Assembly (NCBI RefSeq): GCF_015767265.1
Contig: NZ_JADPIB010000005.1
Coordinates: 62,001-126,000, forward strand
Length of the DNA stretch: 64,000 bases
Direction of reading: 5' to 3'
Origin: Aureivirga marina
GTDB taxonomy: Bacteria > Bacteroidota > Bacteroidia > Flavobacteriales > Flavobacteriaceae
In this document: positions 1-9,603 of the stretch, one piece after another
How the letters are laid out: each line of letters starts with the position of its first letter
Position numbering within the stretch: position 1 is the stretch's first letter
Program-made: the position numbers and the translations under genes
The notes under the pieces: model-generated
Told to the model about the DNA's origin: nothing
Databases searched by the model: none
Seen by the model: the letters and a program-made list of their open reading frames with translations, nothing else

Positions 1-2721
1 CAAATTACCATTTCCAGAAACTTGTTTATTTCCTGTATGATTTTGAATGATTTGCGCATCTCCTAACAAACGAATATCTCCATCTAATTGAATTTCATTT
101 TCCACATATAAAACAATTCCTTCTTCAATTACTAAAGTATTTCCTGCTTTTACTTCTAAAGATTTTACTGTTGCATTTTCTGTCAAAGTAGCAACCATTG
201 CCGAAGTATTTTGTGAATCAATAATAAAAGGAAAACAAGAATCAGTCATCGAAGGTGCATTATTCGTTCCAGATCCATTTTTAAAGGAATATCCATTCCA
301 ACCAACAGCACTTACATAATCAATTGTAAAATATGCTTCATTAGGTAAAATCACATTATCAATAGAAAACATTTTATCATTTCTAATTAATTCATAAGAA
401 GTATTTGTTCCTAAATTTAATTGATTTGAAACGCGTAAATGCATTTTTGTACAAGCAGATTCATATTCTGTTAAATCTAAAGTTGACAAATCAAAAACCA
501 TCGAAACAGTTCCTAAATCTCCTACTTTATTTAATCGCCAAAGACTATTTACTCTTGTTGTAAAATTAAAAGTATCAAAAGCTAAGTCTAAATTCTCAAT
601 TGTTCGATTATTAGAACCCCACATTAAAAATTCATTATCATTTAAATCACTTGGATTACTTATTTCTAAAATCCCTGTCCCTCTAGCTTTCACATGATTA
701 TCTGTACTAGAAATTTGACCAATTCCAGCGAAATGGTGATCAAAATTACCTCTATTATTTTGATCCATTTTATAAAAATTATCACTAGAAATTCCAGTTT
801 TATATTTTGCAGATAAATAATTTTTAAGGATAATTTCTTGTGTTTGATTTAAAGGTGTATCAAAGAAAATAACCTCCGCAATTAATCCTCTAAAACTATC
901 TCCTAATTTTTGAATTGGAAAAGAATTATCACCAGAAACTAAAGTAGAAATTGTATTATCCGTCACATATTGTTCAAAATCTATAGAATTGCTTCCCGAA
1001 TTTTTTTTATAAGATAAAAATGTCCTATTTAAAAGCTGATCTGTAGCAAATAAATGCGTTGAAGTATTTGTAAAAGATGGTCTATAATATTCTGTTCCAG
1101 AAATTGTTTCCCTTGTGTAAAAATCAACCGAAACATCATCATTACTTAAAATTTTACTTGTAGAAATATGATCATGAACATAACCTCTTAAAACCACAAC
1201 TAATTGTCCTTCATTAAAGCTTTGTGTATTTCTAGAATCCATAAAACTTCCATTTCGAAAACGTCCTGCTGGATATCCATTAAAATTAAATCTAGTTTGT
1301 GGACTTATAATATTATTTTCTTGAATATAATCATTTAAATTTCCACTTAAATCTTTCCAATATTCCACCAAAGCATTATTAACAGTAGGTTCTTTATATA
1401 GTGCCTCCATATTATGTCCATTCAACCAAAGTTTCAGAGAAGAACTTCCATCAATATTACCAATTCCTGCTGGACCTCTTGCTTCAAAACTTTCATCTCC
1501 ATTTCTTTTTCCTAAAACAATTTCTGAACGGCCAAAATTTAAAGTTTTTTGAACCTCATCTGTTAATGTAATAGTTGAAGCATACATATTTCCCCAATGA
1601 GAAATTGAATTATCACGTTTTATGTATAAATCTAATAAATTTTCTTCTGCTTCAGCACTAGCATATCCAGTATAATCATATGTTAAACGATAACTAATAT
1701 CTTTTTTTGTACCTGCGAAAAATACACCATATTGCACATAATTATCTGAAAAACTTGAAAGAATTCCATTTGTAGAATTTGGTTTATCTGAAATTTTATA
1801 TAAATGAATTCCAGAAAAATCACCTGAAAGATTATCTACTTTTAAATTTCCAAAAGAAGAAGTTAATTCTAGAGAACTAACAGAAAAATCAGAAGCATAT
1901 ATAAAAGTAGATTCATCACCAATTGCAGCTCCAGAATCTATCCACCCAGAAGTTTCCGTAAAATCAATATTATGTAATGTTGCATTATTTGTTGAGGTTT
2001 CATCATTTAAAGTTGTTCCAGAAGTTTGATCAAATTGATAATAAGCTAAAAGTCCAGTTTCTGTTCCTTGCAATTTCTTTGTCATATATTCTCGAATTTC
2101 ATTTTGTGTTCTTGGTACACTCCAAATTCGAACCTCATCCATGGCTAATTTTTTAAAACTATTTGTAATTAATCTAGTTGCTAAAAACACTTTTCTACTT
2201 TTAAAAATAGAAGCTCCTCCATTATTTAAATCTAGAATAATTTCTTCACCATCAATATATATTTTGGAATAAATATAACTACTCACAAAACTATCTCCAT
2301 CTGTATTTTCATTTTCAATTGGTAAACTTACATCTTTGTTACTAACAATTGCAATATGATGCCATCCAGAACTCACTGTTTCCGTCATCGAAGAAACACC
2401 AAAGTTTCCACCTGCGTGTCCATTGTGAATAGATAATGTTTCATCTTCAAAAGCAGAACAACAGGAATTACTCCAAAGCCACTTTCTATTGGAAACATCC
2501 GAATCAAAAGTAATAACAGGATCATTTGCATTCACTCCATTAACACCTCTATCAAATTTCACCCAAAACTCAATTGTATGAAATTCTCCCATGATTCTTT
2601 CTGTTTCTACATAGTCATCAGAACCATCAAATTGAATGGCATTTCGTGGATTTTGTGCAAAAGCACTCGATATTTTTAAAATGAATAAAAAAGCTATTAG
2701 TTTAAGTAGTATTTTTCGCAT
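1..2721 (-). CDS. Giant LamG-type surface protein, 3' end missing
   Basis: The reading frame is open on the minus strand from ATG at 2721 to the left edge (907 codons), so only the N-terminal part is present. It begins with a signal peptide (MRKILLKLIAFLFILKISSA, cut near AFAQ). A LamG/concanavalin A-like domain follows (about 22-220, with FHTIEFWVKF and later SGWHHIAIVSN). The second half has a KLWLNGHN stretch, a FAGIGQI stretch and a region with NATVKSLEV. The same blocks in the same order occur in the large protein at 24934-28146, so the missing end probably carries a similar beta-rich region and a T9SS sorting domain (inference). LamG folds usually bind carbohydrate or act in adhesion; the ligand is unknown. 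It is alone on its strand, with a terminator and an oppositely unrelated lipoprotein upstream. Confidence is high that the gene is real, low for its role. Confidence 0.85.
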   Translation of the reverse strand, partial: MRKILLKLIAFLFILKISSAFAQNPRNAIQFDGSDDYVETERIMGEFHTIEFWVKFDRGVNGVNANDPVITFDSDVSNRKWLWSNSCCSAFEDETLSIHNGHAGGNFGVSSMTETVSSGWHHIAIVSNKDVSLPIENENTDGDSFVSSYIYSKIYIDGEEIILDLNNGGASIFKSRKVFLATRLITNSFKKLAMDEVRIWSVPRTQNEIREYMTKKLQGTETGLLAYYQFDQTSGTTLNDETSTNNATLHNIDFTETSGWIDSGAAIGDESTFIYASDFSVSSLELTSSFGNLKVDNLSGDFSGIHLYKISDKPNSTNGILSSFSDNYVQYGVFFAGTKKDISYRLTYDYTGYASAEAEENLLDLYIKRDNSISHWGNMYASTITLTDEVQKTLNFGRSEIVLGKRNGDESFEARGPAGIGNIDGSSSLKLWLNGHNMEALYKEPTVNNALVEYWKDLSGNLNDYIQENNIISPQTRFNFNGYPAGRFRNGSFMDSRNTQSFNEGQLVVVLRGYVHDHISTSKILSNDDVSVDFYTRETISGTEYYRPSFTNTSTHLFATDQLLNRTFLSYKKNSGSNSIDFEQYVTDNTISTLVSGDNSFPIQKLGDSFRGLIAEVIFFDTPLNQTQEIILKNYLSAKYKTGISSDNFYKMDQNNRGNFDHHFAGIGQISSTDNHVKARGTGILEISNPSDLNDNEFLMWGSNNRTIENLDLAFDTFNFTTRVNSLWRLNKVGDLGTVSMVFDLSTLDLTEYESACTKMHLRVSNQLNLGTNTSYELIRNDKMFSIDNVILPNEAYFTIDYVSAVGWNGYSFKNGSGTNNAPSMTDSCFPFIIDSQNTSAMVATLTENATVKSLEVKAGNTLVIEEGIVLYVENEIQLDGDIRLLGDAQIIQNHTGNKQVSGNGNL

Positions 2722-2794
2722 AAATGTAAATTTGTTGCGAAAATATGATTTTTATTCAAAAAACAATAAGCTTAACCGAAAAATATGGTGCAAA

Positions 2795-2826
2795 AAAAAC
2801 ACTTAACGGTTAAGTCAAGTGTTTTT
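2795..2826 (-). terminator. Intrinsic terminator after the propeller lipoprotein
   Basis: Ten-base perfect arms AAAAACACTT (2795-2804) and AAGTGTTTTT (2817-2826) enclose a 12-base loop. On the minus strand the stem runs into a T tract, which fits termination of the lipoprotein gene ending at 2850. Confidence 0.75.
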
Positions 2827-2849
2827 GTATCTTATTCTATATTAATTTT

Positions 2850-4208
2850 TTACTTTAGCGGTCTTTGAACTCCAACTAAACCAACAAAAGCTTGATCTGT
2901 TGGACTTGCTCCAATCGAAGAAGGAATTTTATAAGGTGAATTACTAATTTCTACCAAACTTCCATCAGCGTTTACATAAAACGCACCAATATTATGACCT
3001 GTATAAGCTCCAGAAACATATAAGAAACCGTCTTCTGATTCAAATAAATCTTTATTATCCAAAGCTTCTTCTCCTCTACGGAAAAAATAATTTGGATCTA
3101 AAGAACTATATAATGTATTGTCTCCAGCAATATTGAAAACACTTACAATATTTGTTTTAAAACTTGAAGTAAACACTTTAGAATAGTCATTACTACAAAT
3201 TACCCAACAAACTAAATCTTTTCCATCACCTGTTTGATAACTTGCAATTTCTAAAGCATCTGCACTATCTAGAACACGTAAACCTTTATCTATTTGATCA
3301 CTTGTTAAATTTAAACTTGTCACATAAACATATTGATCATTTGGAGACCAAACTGTCCCTACAGCACCAGCTACACCAGCAGTTTCATTATAAATTTCAT
3401 TTGATAAAACTCCATTTGCATAATCATAAAAATAAACTCTTGCAGGTTGTAACAAATTTGGGTCTACAGTATCAGATAAAACATCTGGAACTCCCCAGGT
3501 AGAAACTACAAACTTTGTTTCAGCTTCATTAAATGAAATACAAGTTGGTCCTCCCCATTCTCCAGAATTATAAGTAGCTGCAATATTTTCAAAAGATAAA
3601 ATTCCTGTATTTATATCAAATTTAAACATTGCAATATTTCTTAAATCCGAATTTTGAATTGGGAAATTCGTTGCTTGTCCTTGTAAGTAAAGTGGACTAG
3701 AATGTTGGTTTGCTACAGCAACCCAAATATCATTTCCTCTATCTGCATAAGCGATACTAACTGGATGAATTCCTCTTGAATCAATATTATCCACTTCTTC
3801 TGTAGTTGGATCTTGATCTATTCTAATTAATTCTCCTGTATTTGAATTCAATTTAAACACAGAAACAGAACCATTAATTGGATTATCTCCTGTATTCACT
3901 ACAAGCATATATTCTCCAATCATTTTAATTCCATTTTGAGAATCAAAAATTCCATATCCTGCTGCACCTTTATCTCCTGTAGGAATTGGAGAATCTGGCA
4001 ATTCTTGTAAAGCTCCGTTAGCTAATCTTCCCATTGCAATCACTTCATTACCTTCTGTTGCGCTATTGGAAGTAAATAAAAAACCTACATAACCTTCAGG
4101 TTCTGGTGTTGGAGGGAAAGGAGTTGGATTAAAATCGTCATCATCACTACACGAAACTGTAAAAACCAATCCTACAATCATCATCAAATAAATAATTTTT
4201 TTCATCAT
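2850..4208 (-). CDS. Beta-propeller lipoprotein (lactonase-like fold)
   Basis: A 452-residue lipoprotein. The signal peptide ends in a lipobox with Cys at residue 20 (VFTVSC), followed by SDDDD, the acidic tail typical of Bacteroidota lipoproteins. The body has repeated blade-like units that read like 'name, value, trend' strands (for example SVFKLNSNTGELI, MFKFDINTGILSF, VYFYDYANGVL), as in seven-bladed 6-phosphogluconolactonase/YVTN-type propellers. No catalytic residues can be assigned, so a sugar lactonase activity is not claimed. The second Met (MKK) is an equally good start. The gene is monocistronic, with a terminator just downstream. Likely anchored in the outer membrane; function unknown. 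Confidence 0.8.
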   Translation of the reverse strand: MMKKIIYLMMIVGLVFTVSCSDDDDFNPTPFPPTPEPEGYVGFLFTSNSATEGNEVIAMGRLANGALQELPDSPIPTGDKGAAGYGIFDSQNGIKMIGEYMLVVNTGDNPINGSVSVFKLNSNTGELIRIDQDPTTEEVDNIDSRGIHPVSIAYADRGNDIWVAVANQHSSPLYLQGQATNFPIQNSDLRNIAMFKFDINTGILSFENIAATYNSGEWGGPTCISFNEAETKFVVSTWGVPDVLSDTVDPNLLQPARVYFYDYANGVLSNEIYNETAGVAGAVGTVWSPNDQYVYVTSLNLTSDQIDKGLRVLDSADALEIASYQTGDGKDLVCWVICSNDYSKVFTSSFKTNIVSVFNIAGDNTLYSSLDPNYFFRRGEEALDNKDLFESEDGFLYVSGAYTGHNIGAFYVNADGSLVEISNSPYKIPSSIGASPTDQAFVGLVGVQRPLK

Positions 4209-4341
4209 CTTATGGTTGTTTTTTTTCGATTATCTTAAAGTTAACCAATTTTTACCTAAGATTTTTTGATAATTGTAGGTTTTAACAATTTTTACACATA
4301 TTTTCTAAATATGTAACTATTTTATTTTAAGCAAATTAAAT

Positions 4342-5439
4342 TTAAGATTCTTTAAAATAAATCCCTAATAATTTCTTAGCTGCTTCAAAAGGAGTCATCT
4401 TATGATTATTAATATTAGATTCTAAAATATCTATTTCTTGTTTTACTTCCTTATTCTCAAAAAACTGTTTTTTTAATGCGTCTTCAATTGTTTGTTTAAA
4501 CCAAAAATGATTTTGAGATTCTCTTCTTTTTTGGAAATAAGAATTTTCTTTTGTCTTTTCAAAAAATGAATTAATCATAGAAATAATTTCTAAAACACCT
4601 TCATTATTTAATCCACTACATGTCAATACTTTTGGTGTCCATCCATTTTCTTTTAAAGGATATAAATGAAGTGCTTTTGAAAAATCAATTTTCGCTTGTT
4701 TTGCTCTTTTAATATTATCTCCATCTGCTTTATTTATCGCAATTGCATCGGCCATTTCGATAATTCCTCTTTTAATTCCTTGCAATTCATCTCCTGTTCC
4801 AGCAACTTTTAAAAGCAAAAAGAAATCAACCATCGAATGCACCATTGTTTCGCTTTGCCCGACTCCAACAGTTTCAACAATTATATGTGAATATCCAGCT
4901 GCTTCACAAAGAATAATGGTTTCTCGAGTTTTCTGTGCAACTCCACCCAAAGATTCTCCTGAAGGTGAAGGTCGAATAAATGCATTTTGATTATTTACAA
5001 GCGTTTCCATTCGAGTTTTATCACCAAGAATACTTCCTTTATTCACAGAACTACTAGGATCAATTGCTAAAACTGCAACTTTATGACCTTGTTCCGTTAA
5101 TTTGTTTCCAAAAGATTCAATAAACGTACTTTTTCCAACTCCAGGAACACCAGTAATTCCAATTCTATAAGAATTATTCGCATGTGGTAAACAACCTTCT
5201 AAAATCTTATTTGCCTTTTCTTGATGTTTTAGATTTGTGCTTTCTATTAATGTAATTGCTCTACTTAAATAAGATATATTTCCAGCAACAATCTCTTTTA
5301 CAAACTTTTTTACACTTGGTTGTTTAATTTTTTTTCTCTTGATAAAATTAATTGAATTCTGGCTAATTTTTTCTGGTTGAGAAACACCTCCTATTTCTGT
5401 TAATGTTTTTTTTGGTTTATTTTCTTTTTTGTCTTGCAC
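4342..5439 (-). CDS. meaB: MeaB/ArgK family GTPase, methylmalonyl-CoA mutase chaperone
   Basis: A 365-residue G3E-type P-loop GTPase. Visible motifs: Walker A GVPGVGKST (97-105), AIDPSSS (125-131), GDKTRM (139-144), ETVGVGQSE (189-197) and the base-recognition motif NKAD (236-239). Length and motif order match MeaB/ArgK, which loads and protects adenosylcobalamin-dependent methylmalonyl-CoA mutase and uses GTP. The mutase genes are not in this window, so the client enzyme must be encoded elsewhere. The first about 40 residues are Lys/Asn-rich and not part of the conserved fold. A -7 box lies at 5465-5472 (minus strand). Confidence 0.93.
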   Translation of the reverse strand: MQDKKENKPKKTLTEIGGVSQPEKISQNSINFIKRKKIKQPSVKKFVKEIVAGNISYLSRAITLIESTNLKHQEKANKILEGCLPHANNSYRIGITGVPGVGKSTFIESFGNKLTEQGHKVAVLAIDPSSSVNKGSILGDKTRMETLVNNQNAFIRPSPSGESLGGVAQKTRETIILCEAAGYSHIIVETVGVGQSETMVHSMVDFFLLLKVAGTGDELQGIKRGIIEMADAIAINKADGDNIKRAKQAKIDFSKALHLYPLKENGWTPKVLTCSGLNNEGVLEIISMINSFFEKTKENSYFQKRRESQNHFWFKQTIEDALKKQFFENKEVKQEIDILESNINNHKMTPFEAAKKLLGIYFKES

Positions 5440-5464
5440 GTTTAATTTTGTCTTTTGTTTCTTA

Positions 5465-5472
5465 CAAAGTTA
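5465..5472 (-). promoter_or_regulatory. -7 promoter box upstream of meaB
   Basis: On the minus strand the bases read TAACTTTG, an exact match to the Bacteroidota -7 consensus TAnnTTTG, 25 bases before the meaB start. No clear TTG was seen at the -33 position. Confidence 0.5.
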
Positions 5473-5711
5473 AAAAATGAATTATGGAATTTAAAAATAT
5501 TACTTGGATATAATTTCTATATGCTAAATATTATTTTAAGTTATTCAAAATCAATAAGAATTAATTTAACATAAAACATATTAGTTATTTTTATTTATAA
5601 AAAACAATCTAATTGCGTTTTTATATACCGATTTTATTTAAAATCATTTCAAATATTAAAAAAATCACTAAAAATCATTAAAACACCTATTTTATTTCTA
5701 TTTTTTTAACA

Positions 5712-5719
5712 TATATTTG
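5712..5719 (+). promoter_or_regulatory. -7 promoter box upstream of a lipoprotein gene
   Basis: TATATTTG matches TAnnTTTG and lies 25 bases before the ATG at 5745. The 5440-5744 gap holds this box and the divergent meaB promoter; the rest is AT-rich and featureless. Confidence 0.5.
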
Positions 5720-5744
5720 CCGCAAAATTAATTTAAAAAGAAAA

Positions 5745-6440
5745 ATGAAAAAGGATTTTTTAACAAAGATTGCTAAAATTGCTATTGTATTAACTGTATT
5801 ATTTAATGTTTCTTGTTCTAATGATGATGATAATGATGAAACACAATACATTGGACCATTTAATGGATCTGTGGATTCTGTAGAAAACATCTATACTCCA
5901 GAAACAGTTCAAGCTTTAAATAACCTTGATTTTACTATTTATACTGGAAATACACCACCATCTGTAGAAGGAACTTTTGAGGTTTCTCCGATGATGTTAA
6001 TTAACAGTACTGTCCCAGGAGATGTAATTCCTACTTTTTTTCCAAACTATGTTTTTACATTAACGAATCAAAATAACAATGATTTAACTATTGATTTTGA
6101 AGGACAACATTTGGATGGTTCACAACAAGATAGCGGAGATGGAACATATATTTCTGGTCAAGGAAATAATTTTACTGTTTATTTAAACTTAACTAGTTTA
6201 ATTGGTCAATATCCTGCACAAACTGCATTTGTAATTTCAGGGCAAAAGACAACAGAAGGAATTGCAAACTTGCAAATTGCTGCTTTAATGGTCGATAATG
6301 GAGGAAATATAGAAGATGAATATATTCCAAATAATACGGGAAGAGTACTTGTAGACTTTGATGAATTAGCTGAAGAAATTGAAATTGTAAATGAAACTTC
6401 AAGAGCAACTTCAAACGGAAAAAGCTTATTTAAGAAATAA
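5745..6440 (+). CDS. Small lipoprotein of unknown function
   Basis: A 231-residue protein not recognised as a member of a named family. The N-terminus is a lipoprotein signal with Cys24 in NVSC followed by SNDDDND. The mature part is Asn/Thr/Gly-rich, predicted mostly beta (FTLTNQNNNDLTIDFEG, NNFTVYLNLTSL) and looks like one lipocalin-like or beta-sandwich domain, but this is only an impression. It ends with a short Lys tail. Own promoter upstream and a strong terminator directly downstream, so it is monocistronic. Confidence 0.75.
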   Translation: MKKDFLTKIAKIAIVLTVLFNVSCSNDDDNDETQYIGPFNGSVDSVENIYTPETVQALNNLDFTIYTGNTPPSVEGTFEVSPMMLINSTVPGDVIPTFFPNYVFTLTNQNNNDLTIDFEGQHLDGSQQDSGDGTYISGQGNNFTVYLNLTSLIGQYPAQTAFVISGQKTTEGIANLQIAALMVDNGGNIEDEYIPNNTGRVLVDFDELAEEIEIVNETSRATSNGKSLFKK

Positions 6441-6462
6441 TGTTTTCAAAAGATTTTAAACT

Positions 6463-6492
6463 AAAAAGGAGTTGTCAATACAACTCCTTTTT
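6463..6492 (+). terminator. Intrinsic terminator after the small lipoprotein gene
   Basis: Thirteen-base perfect arms (AAAAAGGAGTTGT at 6463-6475 and its complement at 6480-6492) with a 4-base loop and a T run. A second 8-base perfect hairpin (TAAAACCT/AGGTTTTA, 6500-6526) follows at once. Confidence 0.85.
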
Positions 6493-6623
6493 CAATTAAT
6501 AAAACCTACCTTAAAGAAAGGTTTTAATACAAAACACCTCACTATTTATTACTAAAAAATTACTTCCTTTTTTTCGCGTAATTTCTCCTTTAATCTATTA
6601 CATAAAAGAATAAATTTTTAATC

Positions 6624-6656
6624 TTGGAATCTATCTTTGTTTTTTCGTTATTTTTG
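6624..6656 (+). promoter_or_regulatory. uvrB promoter (TTG and TATTTTTG)
   Basis: TTG at 6624-6626, a 22-base spacer and TATTTTTG at 6649-6656 match the Bacteroidota promoter TTG-N17-23-TAnnTTTG. The leader to the uvrB ATG would be about 120 bases. No LexA-type palindrome was noticed in it. Confidence 0.6.
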
Positions 6657-6782
6657 TAGCAAAAGTAAATTTCACATTTAAAGAAGTCTTCATGAAACTT
6701 TTAATTTATCATGTATTTATTGTAAATTATAAGCTTTAAATGTTAAAATAATTTGATTTAAAAGCACTTTTTACTCAAAACG

Positions 6783-8780
6783 ATGAAATTTAAAATCAAT
6801 TCTAACTTCCAACCTACTGGAGATCAACCACAAGCAATAGGACAACTTGTAAACGGAATAGAAAACGGAGAAAAATACCAAACACTTTTAGGAGTTACTG
6901 GTTCTGGAAAAACATTTACAGTTGCAAACGTAATTGAAAAAGTAGAAAAACCTACTTTAATTCTTGCTCATAATAAAACATTAGCAGCACAACTTTATTC
7001 TGAGTTTAAGCAATTTTTCCCAGAAAATGCTGTGGAATATTTTGTTTCTTATTATGATTATTACCAACCTGAAGCTTTTATTCCTACGACAAATACTTAC
7101 ATTGAAAAAGATTTATCTATCAATGATGAAATTGAAAAATTACGTATTAGTGCATCTTCTGCCCTACTTTCAGGAAGAAGAGATGTCATTGTTGTAGCCT
7201 CTGTTTCTTGCTTATATGGAATTGGAAATCCAATTGAATTCAAGAAAAATGTAATTTCTATTGAAGTTGGACAAGAAATTGCTCGAACTCGATTTTTACA
7301 TAGTTTGGTAACAAGTTTATACTCTCGTACAGAAACAGAACTTAAAAGTGGTTCTTTTAAAGTAAAAGGTGATACTATCACAATTTTTCCTTCTTATGGA
7401 GAACATGCTTATCGTGTACATTTTTTTGGAGATGAAATTGAAGAAATCGAAAGTTTTGATGTTATAAATAATAGCGTCATCGAAACTTTTGAGCAATTAA
7501 CAATTTATCCTGCAAACTTATTTGTTACTTCTCCTGATGTACTTCAAAATGCAATTCATGAAATTCAAGACGATTTGGTAAAGCAAATTGATTATTTCCA
7601 TGAAATTGGAAGATATTTGGAAGCGAAAAGAATCAAAGAAAGAACAGAATTCGATTTGGAAATGATTCGTGAGCTTGGTTATTGTAGCGGAATTGAGAAT
7701 TATTCAAGATATTTAGATGGAAGACCACAAGGAACACGTCCTTTCTGTTTGTTGGATTATTTTCCTGATGATTATTTAATGGTTATTGATGAATCTCATG
7801 TTACCGTTCCACAAGTTCATGCAATGTATGGTGGAGATAGATCTAGAAAGGAAAATTTGGTGGAACATGGTTTCCGCTTGCCTTCTGCAATGGATAATAG
7901 ACCTTTAAAATTTGATGAATTTGAAATGATTCAAAATCAAGTGGTTTATGTTACTGCTACTCCAGCAGATTATGAATTGGAAAAAACAGAAGGTGTTTTC
8001 GTAGAACAAGTAATTCGTCCGACAGGATTATTAGATCCGATAATTGAAGTTCGTCCAAGTTTAAATCAAATTGATGATTTAATGGAAGAAATTCAAAAAA
8101 GAGTTGAAAAAGACGAACGTACACTTGTTACAACTTTAACAAAAAGAATGGCAGAAGAATTAGCGAAATATTTAACGAAAGTTCAAATTCGTTGTCGTTA
8201 TATTCATTCGGATGTAGATACTTTAGAACGTGTGGAAATCATGCAAGATTTACGAAAAGGTTTGTTTGATGTTCTTATTGGAGTAAACCTTTTAAGAGAA
8301 GGATTAGATTTACCAGAAGTTTCTTTAGTTGCTATTTTGGATGCTGATAAAGAAGGTTTTCTTCGTTCTCATCGTTCGTTGACACAAACAATTGGTCGTG
8401 CTGCGAGAAATGTAAATGGTTTAGCAATTATGTATGCAGATAAAATCACTAATAGTATGCAAAAAACTATTGATGAAACAAACCGAAGACGTGAAAAACA
8501 GATTGCTTATAATTTGGAAAATAATATTACTCCTAAACAAATTGAAAAAGCAATTGATACAAGTTTAGTTGATAATCATAAGGAATATCAAGAAATTAAA
8601 AATTATGAAATTGCTGCGGAATCTGGTGAAGAATATGTAACTAAACCTGGATTGGAAAAACGAATTCGAGATGCGCAAAAAGGAATGGAAACTGCTGCAA
8701 AAAATCTTGATTTTGTTCAAGCTGCAAAATTCCGTGATGAAATTAAAGCTTTAAAAAATCGATTGGAGGAGTTTAAATAA
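6783..8780 (+). CDS. uvrB: Excinuclease ABC subunit B
   Basis: UvrB, 665 residues, the usual length. It is the helicase-like damage-verification subunit of nucleotide excision repair, loaded by UvrA and acting with UvrC. Seen: N-terminal Q-motif region (PTGDQPQAI), Walker A GVTGSGKT (37-44), the beta-hairpin region rich in Tyr (YYDYYQPEAFIP), Walker B-type DESHVTVPQ, the helicase C motifs (LLREGLDLPEVSLVA, QTIGRAARN) and a C-terminal UVR domain (VQAAKFRDEIKALKNRL) that contacts UvrC. Start ATG at 6783 gives the conserved N-terminus. It has its own promoter and shares a bidirectional terminator with the convergent gene downstream. Confidence 0.98.
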   Translation: MKFKINSNFQPTGDQPQAIGQLVNGIENGEKYQTLLGVTGSGKTFTVANVIEKVEKPTLILAHNKTLAAQLYSEFKQFFPENAVEYFVSYYDYYQPEAFIPTTNTYIEKDLSINDEIEKLRISASSALLSGRRDVIVVASVSCLYGIGNPIEFKKNVISIEVGQEIARTRFLHSLVTSLYSRTETELKSGSFKVKGDTITIFPSYGEHAYRVHFFGDEIEEIESFDVINNSVIETFEQLTIYPANLFVTSPDVLQNAIHEIQDDLVKQIDYFHEIGRYLEAKRIKERTEFDLEMIRELGYCSGIENYSRYLDGRPQGTRPFCLLDYFPDDYLMVIDESHVTVPQVHAMYGGDRSRKENLVEHGFRLPSAMDNRPLKFDEFEMIQNQVVYVTATPADYELEKTEGVFVEQVIRPTGLLDPIIEVRPSLNQIDDLMEEIQKRVEKDERTLVTTLTKRMAEELAKYLTKVQIRCRYIHSDVDTLERVEIMQDLRKGLFDVLIGVNLLREGLDLPEVSLVAILDADKEGFLRSHRSLTQTIGRAARNVNGLAIMYADKITNSMQKTIDETNRRREKQIAYNLENNITPKQIEKAIDTSLVDNHKEYQEIKNYEIAAESGEEYVTKPGLEKRIRDAQKGMETAAKNLDFVQAAKFRDEIKALKNRLEEFK

Positions 8781-8786
8781 TTAAAA

Positions 8787-8820
8787 ATAAAAGAGAGTTC
8801 GACTTTGAACTCTCTTTTAT
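8787..8820. terminator. Bidirectional terminator between uvrB and the HEPN-like gene
   Basis: Fourteen-base perfect arms (8787-8800 and 8807-8820, core AGAGAGTTC/GAACTCTCT) with a 6-base loop. The right arm overlaps the stop codon of the minus-strand gene, so one hairpin serves both convergent genes. Confidence 0.85.
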
Positions 8821-9491
8821 ACATTATCCATTATATCTTCTAATTTGTCTGTATAAATCTCCCAAATAGTAGAGTTTTCTATGTCAGTTTCTTCTAATAA
8901 ACTATCTCTAAATGAAGAAATTTCATTTTCTAGTTTTTCTAAAAATAATGTTGCATTAATTCTTTTACTTTCTTCTTCAAACAATTTTCCTGTTCTAGAA
9001 ATCCTCCATCCATTTTTAATTTCACCAGAATGTAATATTCCACAACGAATATTTTCATAAAAATCTTGAGGAATTCCACTATTATTTCTTCTTACAGAGT
9101 ACTCTATATCTCTATATTTATCTATTGTAAGACCTTCTTTTGAAAATTCAGAAAAATTAATTGATTTATTAAAAAAAACACCAAAACTTCTTTCACTCAT
9201 TCCATGAGTATTTTTAAAGTCTTCTTCTGTGAATGAAATAAATGTTTCAATTAATAAACAACAATTTGCCATAATCGAAAATCCATTTTTATAATCGCTC
9301 TTATAGTTTTTATTATTATAATCAAATGGTTTTAAATATCTACCGTATAATCTATCGTAAATAAAGTTGGCTAATTTTTCTTTGTAACTTTCTTTATCAT
9401 TTAACCATTCTTTAAGTTTTAAAACAGTAATTTCTTCTCTATTTTCACTACTCGTTGCCAATACAACTTCATTATTATTATTATTATTCAT
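8817..9491 (-). CDS. Candidate HEPN-domain RNase-like protein
   Basis: A 224-residue soluble, largely helical protein with no signal peptide. Near the C-terminus it has R149-CGIL-H154, an R-X4-H pattern of the kind that forms the catalytic pair in HEPN ribonucleases, followed by SGEIKNGWRIS, a context resembling stand-alone HEPN proteins with an 'R-x-G-x-L-H-x-G-E' signature. Earlier helices (FSIMANCCLLIETFISF) fit the first long HEPN helix. The N-terminus is six Asn codons in a row (AAT trinucleotide run, 9472-9489) and is likely disordered. It stands alone between uvrB and a surface protein, without an obvious antitoxin partner. Family assignment is by motif only; nuclease activity is inference. 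Confidence 0.6.
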   Translation of the reverse strand: MNNNNNNEVVLATSSENREEITVLKLKEWLNDKESYKEKLANFIYDRLYGRYLKPFDYNNKNYKSDYKNGFSIMANCCLLIETFISFTEEDFKNTHGMSERSFGVFFNKSINFSEFSKEGLTIDKYRDIEYSVRRNNSGIPQDFYENIRCGILHSGEIKNGWRISRTGKLFEEESKRINATLFLEKLENEISSFRDSLLEETDIENSTIWEIYTDKLEDIMDNV

Positions 9492-9603
9492 ATTTAAATT
9501 TTCTTCTAATGTATAAATATTTCATATACTATTATTTCATATTAAACAATTCTTTTAAAAATCATTTAACTAACTTTAATAAAGTAATTTAAAATCTATT
9601 AAA

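Noticed and set aside
2850-4208. Assignment as 6-phosphogluconolactonase
   Set aside because: The blade pattern fits the fold, but it is a lipoprotein and no active-site residues could be assigned.
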